A stretch of 7,052 nucleotides of DNA from Myxococcales bacterium. GTDB lineage: Bacteria > Myxococcota_A > Polyangia > Haliangiales > J016. Position numbers and translations under genes: made by a program. Below are positions 1 through 6,085 of this stretch, one piece after another (position 1 is the first letter of the stretch; each line of letters begins with the position of its first letter). The stretch is taken from NCBI GenBank assembly GCA_014238595.1, contig JABAAV010000012.1:1-7052 (forward strand), given 5' to 3'. A model generated the notes under the pieces. That model ran no database searches, was not told the origin of the DNA, and saw nothing but the letters and a program-made list of their open reading frames with translations.

Positions 1-1
1 C

Positions 2-406
2 TCACGACAAGACTCTGTTGTTTTTTGGGATCCAATTCAAAAAATCACATCTCCTTATGCCTTACTTGCACCCAATAACGAGACGATAAAATTATGGTTT
101 AGTGCATTTGGCAAAGAATCAGATACCGCAAAACAATTAGGCAATGATTATGAAATCCCAGAAAACTTTTCTGTCGGATATGCTCAAGGAACTATAATCA
201 ATCCCATTAACTTCACACCATGGCCATGGAATCCCGTTTTTGATTCCATCTCATTGTTTTTAACGCATCAATCAGAAACAGGTGCCGCCATCATTCGTGA
301 TTCCAGATACGAACTCGCACCGTACTTACTTTACTATACTAAAACAAACTCTATTGATGGTAGTATTCGTTCGTTACATGTTGCCATCAATGGGACATTG
401 CCTTAA
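2..406 (+). CDS. C-terminal part of an unrecognised, possibly beta-propeller, protein
   Basis: The frame is open from the left edge to a TAA at 404-406, giving the last 134 residues of a protein whose start lies outside the window. I do not recognise the gene. Two stretches look like successive blades of a beta-propeller of the glycosidase (GH32/43-like) type. The first runs from 'SPYALLAP' through 'IKLWFSAFG' and 'FSVGYAQG' to 'NPVFD'. The second runs from 'YELAPYLLYYT' to 'IRSLHVAINGTLP'. Each follows the pattern of a position to be checked, an aromatic Trp/Tyr strand, then a Gly/Ala-Tyr or His-Val-Ala strand. This is pattern resemblance only and no catalytic residue can be named. It lies 12 bases upstream of the next plus-strand gene with no terminator between, so the two are probably co-transcribed. 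Surface or periplasmic location is likely for such proteins but cannot be tested without the N-terminus. Confidence 0.6.
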   Translation, partial: SRQDSVVFWDPIQKITSPYALLAPNNETIKLWFSAFGKESDTAKQLGNDYEIPENFSVGYAQGTIINPINFTPWPWNPVFDSISLFLTHQSETGAAIIRDSRYELAPYLLYYTKTNSIDGSIRSLHVAINGTLP

Positions 407-418
407 ACAAGAACAATC

Positions 419-1489
419 GTGTTTTCTCTTGATGATATCAAAATAGATGATCTGGAATCTGTACGATTATTGCTTCATGGTGGCTCTGTTGTTGATTGGC
501 ATCAATTACAATTTCATAACCAAGAAAACATTGACACTTTTTTGAGACTCAATGAATTTGAACCATCGCTTGAAGAAGATATGACACGATTAAATAATTT
601 ACGCGAACAAGCCGTTGAATATTTGATACGAAGCTTCTCTTTCCGTTTCTCTCAAGATGTGACAAGCAATACACCTGCTCGTGATTTGTTTCTTATTGCT
701 TCACGTCGAGGTCCAAGTCAAATGTGGGCATGTGTTATTTTGAAGGTTATGCATATTTTGCTTCATTTAGAAGCACGTGAAATTGTATTTCGGATGAAAA
801 TACCATACGACGATGTATTTAGAACCACCGAGCAAAAAATTATGCACGGTGTAGAAATGCTTCAATCTCAAGGTCATCAAATTTCTGAGTTTCAATGGAG
901 TCGCAAAACAAAAGACTCTTTGATCACCAAACTGCTTGAGAAACGAAATGTTATTGCTGCCACTGTTTATGACAGTCTGAGATTTAGGATCATTGTACCT
1001 AAACAAGAAGACATTTTCCCGTTATTGGTTCTTCTCACGAGACATATTCTTCCTTTCAATCATATCATTCCTGAAAAATCTACAAACACTCTTGTGGATT
1101 TCAACAAGACAATTGCTGACAACAATATTCTTCGTTCTTATGAAACTCAATTACAACGAACACAAAGTCTCGCTTTGAAGCAAGAAAAATTTGCTATGCG
1201 TACTAGAAATAAATTCTCAGGCAATACTTATAAAACTGTTAATTTTATTGCCAATGTGCCATTGAGAGTAGATCGATTAGGCATAAAAATTGACAGCAAC
1301 ATCAGTCATATTGTTTTATCACCGAGTGAGTTTCAAATTGTTGATCAAGCAACTGCTGAACAAAACGAACAAGATGAAAACAGTCACAACATTTACAAAG
1401 CAAAACAACGTAAAAAAGTTCGAAGACGATTAATGCGCGGTAGCCGCAAAGAGCGAACAAAACAAAATAACGAACAAAATAAGAGATAG
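419..1489 (+). CDS. TIGR04552-like conserved protein with a divergent RelA/SpoT-type domain
   Basis: This encodes a soluble 356-residue protein with no signal peptide or membrane segment. The start is a GTG at 419, preceded by a weak AAGAAC element 12 bases after the upstream stop. Residues 88-125 hold a conserved-looking helical block ('ARDLFLIASRRGPSQMW', then 'KVMHILLHLEAREI'). From memory this fits the delta-proteobacterial hypothetical family TIGR04552, which I cannot verify here. Residues 160-310 follow the order of motifs in RelA/SpoT synthetase domains: a basic segment with R162, S167 and K171; 'YDSLRFRIIV' with D185 and R188, like the D-[IL]-x-x-x-R-[IV] strand; 'GNTYKTVNF' with Y271, like GYQSLH; and 'SEFQIVD' with E304, like the catalytic ExQIRT. 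The usual histidine of GYQSLH is replaced by Asn. The last 30 residues are very rich in Lys and Arg. (p)ppGpp or pyrophosphotransferase activity is an inference only; a degenerate, non-catalytic fold is equally possible. Confidence 0.75.
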   Translation: MFSLDDIKIDDLESVRLLLHGGSVVDWHQLQFHNQENIDTFLRLNEFEPSLEEDMTRLNNLREQAVEYLIRSFSFRFSQDVTSNTPARDLFLIASRRGPSQMWACVILKVMHILLHLEAREIVFRMKIPYDDVFRTTEQKIMHGVEMLQSQGHQISEFQWSRKTKDSLITKLLEKRNVIAATVYDSLRFRIIVPKQEDIFPLLVLLTRHILPFNHIIPEKSTNTLVDFNKTIADNNILRSYETQLQRTQSLALKQEKFAMRTRNKFSGNTYKTVNFIANVPLRVDRLGIKIDSNISHIVLSPSEFQIVDQATAEQNEQDENSHNIYKAKQRKKVRRRLMRGSRKERTKQNNEQNKR

Positions 1490-1490
1490 A

Positions 1491-3566
1491 TCATTCATTA
1501 AATAAAACGACTTGATCCCGTCCAGATTCTTTGGCCTGATACAACGCTTTATCAGCATTGCCAACCAGTTCATCCTGTGTAGTGCCATGTTTTGGAAAAA
1601 AAGCAATTCCTAAAGATAATGTTACAGAAAGTTTACAATTCGAAAACTGATTGTTTTTCACTGATTTTCGAATCGTTTCCGCAATAATTAGTGCATCATT
1701 TTTTTCACAATCGTGAACCACAATACAAAACTCTTCTCCACCGTAACGAGCAAGGATAATTCTATTATCCACATGTGTTTTAAGAATAGTCGACATTTCT
1801 CGCAACACATCATCGCCAATTAAATGTCCATAATTGTCATTAATATCTTTGAAATGATCAATGTCGATCAAGATAACAGCAGCGTTATTTTTTTGATTGG
1901 CAGATTCCTTGAGCAAGGTATCAAGTCTATCTTCAAAAGCTCTACGATTTAAAAGTCCTGTTAAAACATCGCGTTTTGCCATCAATTCCATCTGTGTATA
2001 AAGTTGAGCATTTTTTAAAGACACAGCAATTTGATTAACAATAATTCCTAACATATCCAAGATGTTTTTTGAAAAACAATTCTCTTTTGAAGCAATCAAA
2101 GTAAAAGTTCCAATAGAACGTTCAGCATAAACAAGAGGACATACAAAAACAGAGCCAACATGTTTAAACTCAATATCTTCACTGAAAATCGGTATTGATG
2201 ATTCTCGTAATGTTCCTGATACAGGTAAAGAATGACCTGTTCTCAACGCCATAGAAGCAAGCCCTTTGTTGTCAGCAAATTCAAATCCATCGAGTGCATG
2301 TGGTTTAACAATTTTCTTGCTTTGTTTAGATAAACGAGTGTTGATAATAGAATGTTTTTTTTCTTCATTGTTATACAATGCTAATACAATGACATCTGCA
2401 TTGACAATTTGCAGTGTTGCATCAAAAGCAGCCTCAGAAACTTGTTCAACCGTTAATGCGTAGCCAAGCATATCTGATGCTTGATAAAATTTCTCAATCG
2501 TTGAGTGTGCCTTTTTAACATGAACAACCATTGTTTCAGCATTAATATTTCTCATCAATTGACTTGCTGTTTCAGAAAGAATTTCTACTTCATTTTTAGA
2601 AAAAGGCTCTTTGCGATTTGCACATAATATGCCCCACACATCATCAGAACCTTCTTTGATCAATGGAATACCAAAAAATGCACCGCTGTCATCTTGTGTA
2701 GTGTAATATATAATCTGATTGGATCGCGTTTCAGATAACACGATCATTGCTTTAGTACGAACAATCGTTCGAGGAATTCCTACAAGAGAAAACTCTTTGT
2801 TTTTAGCGAATGAAGATGAATCTGTGACCAAAGATTTGATTTTTATTTTTTCTTGTTTTTCATCAATCGAAAAAAGGACACAGGTTTCTAATTGTTGAGA
2901 CATTTTAACAAGCTTTAAAAGATACGTGATGTTTTCAAGAAAAAGTTGTGGTGAATTCGATATGTTTTGTTCTTCCTCAATATCTGTCGAAACAATTCCA
3001 TAATCATGCATGTCTTCTAATGCCTGTTTCATTTTTTTTTGAAATCGTTGATGCATTTTCTGCTTTTCTTCAAACACAAAACTACGCATAAATATGACAT
3101 GAACAAACCCTGCACCTAATACTAACCCCACTCGAATGAATGCATCTTCTTGAACACCTACTATCATTTCAGGTGCAAAAAATTCAATCACGGCAATGAT
3201 ACTGATAATGATCCAAGCAGATTTGTGTAAAAGAAACGTCGCTGAAAATGCTACAACGGCATAAATAATCGAATGAAATACAGAACCAAACAAAGCCACC
3301 AAGAGATATGTAGCAGTTGTTAGAGATAATCCAAGTCTGCAATCTAAAAAAAACTCCTCCCATGGTTTATCTTCTGATTGTCTAGAAAAACGAATACGTA
3401 GCCAAATTGTCCATATCAATATTACAATGACAAAACTAGCAGTCAGTATTTGTATTAAAACAGATATACTTTCAATGCCACCGAATGACACATACAAACA
3501 TGCAACCATGACAAGTATTGCGGTCACACCTGCAGAAGGGATTCGACTCAACAATGATTTAATCAT
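1491..3566 (-). CDS. Membrane diguanylate cyclase, 6 TM - GAF - GAF - GGDEF
   Basis: A 691-residue inner-membrane sensor predicted to make cyclic di-GMP from two GTP. About six hydrophobic segments fill residues 13-164. Two GAF-like sensory domains follow (about 206-345 and 370-520), then a GGDEF domain (about 530-690). The catalytic domain looks intact: DVLTGLLNRR at 533-542, metal-binding D568 in DIDHFKDIND, guanine-binding N576 and D585, and the active-site loop GGEEF at 609-613. The spacing matches PleD (D327, N335, D344, E370) without gaps. The RxxD product-inhibition site expected just upstream of GGEEF is replaced by D600-N-R-I603, so classical c-di-GMP feedback is probably absent. The ATG at 3566-3564 overlaps the stop of the FtsB-like gene as ATGA and has no clear Shine-Dalgarno, so translation is probably coupled. 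The ligands of the membrane and GAF parts cannot be told. No EAL or HD-GYP domain is present. Confidence 0.93.
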   Translation of the reverse strand: MIKSLLSRIPSAGVTAILVMVACLYVSFGGIESISVLIQILTASFVIVILIWTIWLRIRFSRQSEDKPWEEFFLDCRLGLSLTTATYLLVALFGSVFHSIIYAVVAFSATFLLHKSAWIIISIIAVIEFFAPEMIVGVQEDAFIRVGLVLGAGFVHVIFMRSFVFEEKQKMHQRFQKKMKQALEDMHDYGIVSTDIEEEQNISNSPQLFLENITYLLKLVKMSQQLETCVLFSIDEKQEKIKIKSLVTDSSSFAKNKEFSLVGIPRTIVRTKAMIVLSETRSNQIIYYTTQDDSGAFFGIPLIKEGSDDVWGILCANRKEPFSKNEVEILSETASQLMRNINAETMVVHVKKAHSTIEKFYQASDMLGYALTVEQVSEAAFDATLQIVNADVIVLALYNNEEKKHSIINTRLSKQSKKIVKPHALDGFEFADNKGLASMALRTGHSLPVSGTLRESSIPIFSEDIEFKHVGSVFVCPLVYAERSIGTFTLIASKENCFSKNILDMLGIIVNQIAVSLKNAQLYTQMELMAKRDVLTGLLNRRAFEDRLDTLLKESANQKNNAAVILIDIDHFKDINDNYGHLIGDDVLREMSTILKTHVDNRIILARYGGEEFCIVVHDCEKNDALIIAETIRKSVKNNQFSNCKLSVTLSLGIAFFPKHGTTQDELVGNADKALYQAKESGRDQVVLFNE

Positions 3567-3892
3567 GGTTTGATTTTTTCTGTGTTATTTTCACCGATCC
3601 AGAATATAACTTCATCATTACGAATCATCCCAAGCTCAGTGCGTGCTATCTTTAAAACAGCTTGATGATGATCTCGAAGTTGTTTTATCTCATGAAGATA
3701 CATTCGATTTTTCAAAATAACACGATCGATCACTAATTGAATTTCATTGACTTGTTTTTCAAGTTGCGCCAGATGATCAATTTCATCAATATCAAACAAT
3801 CGATAGGGGAGATATAGGGCTGCAATAAAAATACAAACAGAAAAAATACCGTAAAATATCCATGATTGCCTTGTTGGTATCAATTTCAACAT
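3563..3892 (-). CDS. ftsB: FtsB/DivIC-like septum formation protein
   Basis: A 109-residue bitopic membrane protein of the size and layout of FtsB/DivIC, which together with FtsL and FtsQ/DivIB forms the divisome complex that activates septal peptidoglycan synthesis. There is a short cytoplasmic N-terminus, one membrane helix at about residues 12-32, then a leucine-rich coiled coil from about 36 to 82. The family signature A-R-x-E-L-G-M-I-R-x-x-E-V-I-F is at residues 83-97. The start at 3892-3890 follows a weak AAAGAA stretch. It is the first gene of a minus-strand pair and its TGA overlaps the start of the diguanylate cyclase by four bases. It is transcribed divergently from tRNA-Ala. The family assignment is firm from the C-terminal motif. 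The symbol ftsB rather than divIC is a naming choice for a Gram-negative-type host. Confidence 0.82.
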   Translation of the reverse strand: MLKLIPTRQSWIFYGIFSVCIFIAALYLPYRLFDIDEIDHLAQLEKQVNEIQLVIDRVILKNRMYLHEIKQLRDHHQAVLKIARTELGMIRNDEVIFWIGENNTEKIKP

Positions 3893-3961
3893 ATTTCTTT
3901 GTAAGAGATGTACCTCAAGATATCATTGACAACCAAGAAAATCGTTCTGCAATAGGAGTCT

Positions 3962-3990
3962 AATCATTGTTTTTCTTTGAAACTTGACAA
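3962..3990 (-). promoter_or_regulatory. Candidate promoter for the FtsB-like/diguanylate cyclase pair
   Basis: Read on the minus strand, TTGTCA (3990-3985) is followed after 16 bases by AATGAT (3968-3963), four of six matches to TATAAT. Transcription would start about 60 bases before the FtsB-like start codon. The -35 element lies on the same bases as the -35 of the divergent tRNA promoter. The match is moderate and no better minus-strand candidate is visible in this intergenic region. Confidence 0.27.
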
Positions 3991-4012
3991 GTTTGTAACA
4001 GATCATGATTAT
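3984..4012 (+). promoter_or_regulatory. Sigma70-type promoter of tRNA-Ala
   Basis: TTGACA at 3984-3989 is a perfect -35 consensus. After exactly 17 bases comes GATTAT at 4007-4012, four of six matches to TATAAT including the conserved A2 and T6. The -10 ends 15 bases before the mature tRNA start at 4028, which gives a short leader for RNase P to remove. Position, spacing and sequence all agree, so this is the best-supported promoter in the window. Confidence 0.78.
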
Positions 4013-4026
4013 CCTACACAAATATA

Positions 4027-4100
<74 letters not shown>

Positions 4101-4238
4101 CAGTTCACTATGACACTCTGTATCAAAACAAAAAACGTTGCATACAGGAAAATATGAGATGTTCCACGATGCCTAAAAAATCTTCTTATATCTCATTCGT
4201 TACAGTCATCATTGAAACATGCTTCTTTACAAACAACG

Positions 4239-4265
4239 TTGTTTCATACAAAAAACCTATATAGT
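4239..4265 (+). promoter_or_regulatory. Possible promoter of the transporter operon
   Basis: TATAGT at 4260-4265 matches five of six bases of the -10 consensus. The only -35-like element nearby is TTGTTT at 4239-4244, at a short 15-base spacing, so the promoter would be weak or need an activator. Transcription would begin near 4272, about 115 bases ahead of the chosen ATG and right at the inverted repeat at 4273. This is tentative. Confidence 0.28.
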
Positions 4266-4272
4266 TCTTGTC

Positions 4273-4287
4273 AATCAAGCGTTGATT
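4273..4287. promoter_or_regulatory. Inverted repeat, possible operator
   Basis: AATCAA-GCG-TTGATT is a perfect six-base inverted repeat with a three-base centre. It sits just downstream of the TATAGT box, where a bound repressor would block initiation. No regulator gene is in the window, and a repeat this short in AT-rich DNA may be chance. Confidence 0.28.
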
Positions 4288-4297
4288 CAAACAAAGC

Positions 4298-4319
4298 AAA
4301 CCTCTTTGGAAGGTTTTTA
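4298..4319 (+). terminator. Weak hairpin with T-run: possible tRNA terminator or leader attenuator
   Basis: AAACCT (4298-4303) pairs with AGGTTT (4311-4316) around a seven-base loop, and the 3' arm runs into TTTTTAT. The stem is short and has only two G-C pairs, so it would be a poor terminator. It is the only terminator-like structure between the tRNA and the transporter genes. Confidence 0.3.
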
Positions 4320-4386
4320 TACTTCACTTGCACTACCAGTAACAACATGTTACAAATTCTCGACATTGTCATCCCTACAACAATCT

Positions 4387-5325
4387 ATGTCTGATTCTGA
4401 AGACCCTCCTCCACTGCGTGATAAACTAAAGCGTTCATCGAATGGAACGTTACTGAGCTCTTTTGTAACGATTGCTGTCTGTTTTTCTTTACTAAGCATG
4501 ATAGCTTGTCAAGATGACGTTCAATCAACATCAGGCGTCAAGGTCATTAGAATCACAGGCATTCCCGATGACAATCCAACAGAAATGGCACGCCATTATC
4601 AACCTGTTGTGAACCTTCTCAAAAAAACTCTCAAAACGCATGTTGTCTATATACCTGTGACAGATTACGGTGCTGCAGTACATGCCTTGCTTTCTAAAAA
4701 AGTTGATTTTGCATGGCTCGGTGGATTGAGTTATGTACAAGCACGACGACAAGGTAATGTGATTCCTTTAGTCAGTCGTGATATTGACAAAAAATTTCGC
4801 AGTGTCATTATTGTTAACAAAAACAAACACATCAAAGGGATTCATGATTTAAAGGGAAAAAAATTCGCTTTTGGTGCTAAAAGCTCCACATCTGGACATT
4901 TAATGCCTCGTTATTTCTTAACAACAAAATTCCGCCGCAATGTCGTCAAAGAATTTGCTGGACCACCACTGTTTAGCGGAGCACATGATGCAACAGTAGC
5001 ACTCGTACAATCAGGAAAAGTGGACGCAGGCGCCTTAAATTTTCAAACATGGAAACGACTCAAAAAGGAACAACCTACATCCGTCGATCAGGTAGAAGTT
5101 TTAGCAAAAACGCCACCCTATGTAAATTATGTTTGGACCACTCGAACAGATGTCCCTGAAGACATAACACAGATGTTTGTCAAAACATTCATCACGTTAT
5201 CTCCCAAAAACAAAGAACACAAAAAGATCTTAGATCTAATGGGTGCTCAAAAATACATGTATTCTGGCAGTAAAGAATTTGATCAAATAGAACGTATCGG
5301 AAAAATCATCAAACTCATACGATAA
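4387..5325 (+). CDS. phnD: PhnD/PtxB-family lipoprotein substrate-binding protein of an ABC importer
   Basis: This is the binding component that captures an oxyanion, typically a phosphonate or phosphite, outside the inner membrane and hands it to the permease. I place the start at the ATG at 4387 (312 residues). A hydrophobic segment at about 20-38 leads to the lipobox S-M-I-A-C, with the lipidated cysteine at C41. The frame is open back to 4219, but those 56 extra residues look non-coding. Family landmarks in this numbering are DDNPTEMARHYQP near 61-73, Y94 in VTDYGAAVHAL, Y116 in WLGGLSYVQAR, the ligand-loop motif SSTSGHLMP at about 166-174 (the STSG that holds the phosphonate or phosphite oxygens in PhnD and PtxB), and HDA followed by VDAGAL near 200-216. 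The N-terminal tail before the hydrophobic segment is unusually long, and no Shine-Dalgarno is visible. The ATPase gene follows after ten bases. The exact ligand is not determined. Confidence 0.88.
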   Translation: MSDSEDPPPLRDKLKRSSNGTLLSSFVTIAVCFSLLSMIACQDDVQSTSGVKVIRITGIPDDNPTEMARHYQPVVNLLKKTLKTHVVYIPVTDYGAAVHALLSKKVDFAWLGGLSYVQARRQGNVIPLVSRDIDKKFRSVIIVNKNKHIKGIHDLKGKKFAFGAKSSTSGHLMPRYFLTTKFRRNVVKEFAGPPLFSGAHDATVALVQSGKVDAGALNFQTWKRLKKEQPTSVDQVEVLAKTPPYVNYVWTTRTDVPEDITQMFVKTFITLSPKNKEHKKILDLMGAQKYMYSGSKEFDQIERIGKIIKLIR

Positions 5326-5335
5326 CACGACAGTC

Positions 5336-6085
5336 ATGTACAAACTTGGTCTACATGCTGTTACCAAAACATGGCAAAATCAATGTGCTCTAGAGAATAT
5401 CTCATTAACCATTGAACCCAATTCAAGTGTTGCACTTGTTGGTTCTAATGGATCTGGCAAAACAACAACAATCCGGCTTCTAGGCGCATTGTTACAAACA
5501 TCATCAGGACAGGTACACATCAATGATAGGCCTGTTGATCAAATGAGTCGCATTGAAATTCGGCGATACCGTCAACATTGTGGTTTTATAGAACAAAGTA
5601 CCCATATCATCCCGCAACTCTCTGTCTACGACAATGTTCTTATTGGAAAACTTGCCCTTCTGCCATGGTATCATGCAGCTGGTCATGCGTTGTGGCAAAC
5701 AAAAGACGCTGATGTCATTCATGCTTTAAATGAGGTGGGTTTGACAAATTCTATTTGGAAGGCATCAGATTCATTAAGTGGTGGACAGAAACAACGAGTC
5801 GCTATTGCACGCAATATTATACGAAAACCCAAAGTAATTCTGGCAGATGAACCTATGTCTAATCTTGATCCACAAACGACTGAACAAATCATCTCTATCT
5901 TAGATAAACAGACAAAAAAATATCGTGCAACATTAATTATTACAACTCATCATATACAAAGGATTATCAAATATATCGATCGTGTTATTGGATTAAAACA
6001 AGGTTCCATTGCATTTGACAAACCAGCATCAGTAATCACGAAAAGTGATCTAGACACTCTCTATGCTAACGAACATCCTGCATGA
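5336..6085 (+). CDS. phnC: PhnC-family ABC transporter ATPase
   Basis: A 249-residue cytoplasmic ATPase, the normal length for PhnC, that powers import through the adjacent permease. All nucleotide-binding motifs are intact: Walker A GSNGSGKTT at 36-44, Q-loop Q87, signature LSGGQ at 147-151, Walker B VILADE ending at D171-E172, D-loop SNLD at 175-178, and H-loop H205. The C-terminal pattern 'YIDRVIGLKQGSIAFDKP' followed by 'LDTLY' is characteristic of the PhnC/PtxA group (R-I-I-G-L-x-x-G, then L-x-x-I-Y). This supports a phosphonate- or phosphite-type rather than an amino-acid or sugar transporter. The start ATG lies ten bases after the binding-protein stop and lacks a Shine-Dalgarno, so it probably depends on translation from upstream. 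Its last 23 bases overlap the permease gene. Confidence 0.92.
   Translation: MYKLGLHAVTKTWQNQCALENISLTIEPNSSVALVGSNGSGKTTTIRLLGALLQTSSGQVHINDRPVDQMSRIEIRRYRQHCGFIEQSTHIIPQLSVYDNVLIGKLALLPWYHAAGHALWQTKDADVIHALNEVGLTNSIWKASDSLSGGQKQRVAIARNIIRKPKVILADEPMSNLDPQTTEQIISILDKQTKKYRATLIITTHHIQRIIKYIDRVIGLKQGSIAFDKPASVITKSDLDTLYANEHPA

Larger units (their letters stand above)
4101..4386. other. Non-coding stretch between tRNA-Ala and the transporter operon
   Basis: These 286 bases show no convincing gene. Short open frames cross it, but they begin or end inside the tRNA or have no protein-like composition. It holds three inverted repeats: AAACAACGTTGTTT at 4231-4244, AATCAA-GCG-TTGATT at 4273-4287, and AAACCT/AGGTTT at 4298-4316 followed by T residues. 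A TATAGT box is at 4260-4265. It must contain the end of the tRNA transcript and probably the transporter promoter. An in-frame extension of the binding-protein gene reaches an ATG at 4219, but it would translate through these repeats and does not look like a signal sequence. Confidence 0.55.

Noticed and set aside
767..1006. 79-codon open frame on the minus strand
   Set aside because: It lies wholly inside the plus-strand gene at 419-1489, whose motifs are coherent; the opposite-strand protein has no recognisable feature.
3926..3954. Second TTGACA at 3926-3931 as an extra plus-strand promoter
   Set aside because: The -10 candidates at 17-18 bases (GCAATA, CAATAG) are poor, and a much better promoter sits next to the tRNA.
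4206..4223. Pho-box-like sequence (CAGTCAT, four bases, GAAACAT) upstream of the transporter
   Set aside because: The first half matches CTGTCAT in six of seven bases but the second half only in three; a similar lone TTGTCAT near 4366 also lacks a partner.
6082..6085. ATGA overlap at the ATPase stop as the permease start
   Set aside because: The frame starting at ATG 6082 meets a stop after a few dozen codons; the PhnE frame is the one starting at ATG 6063.
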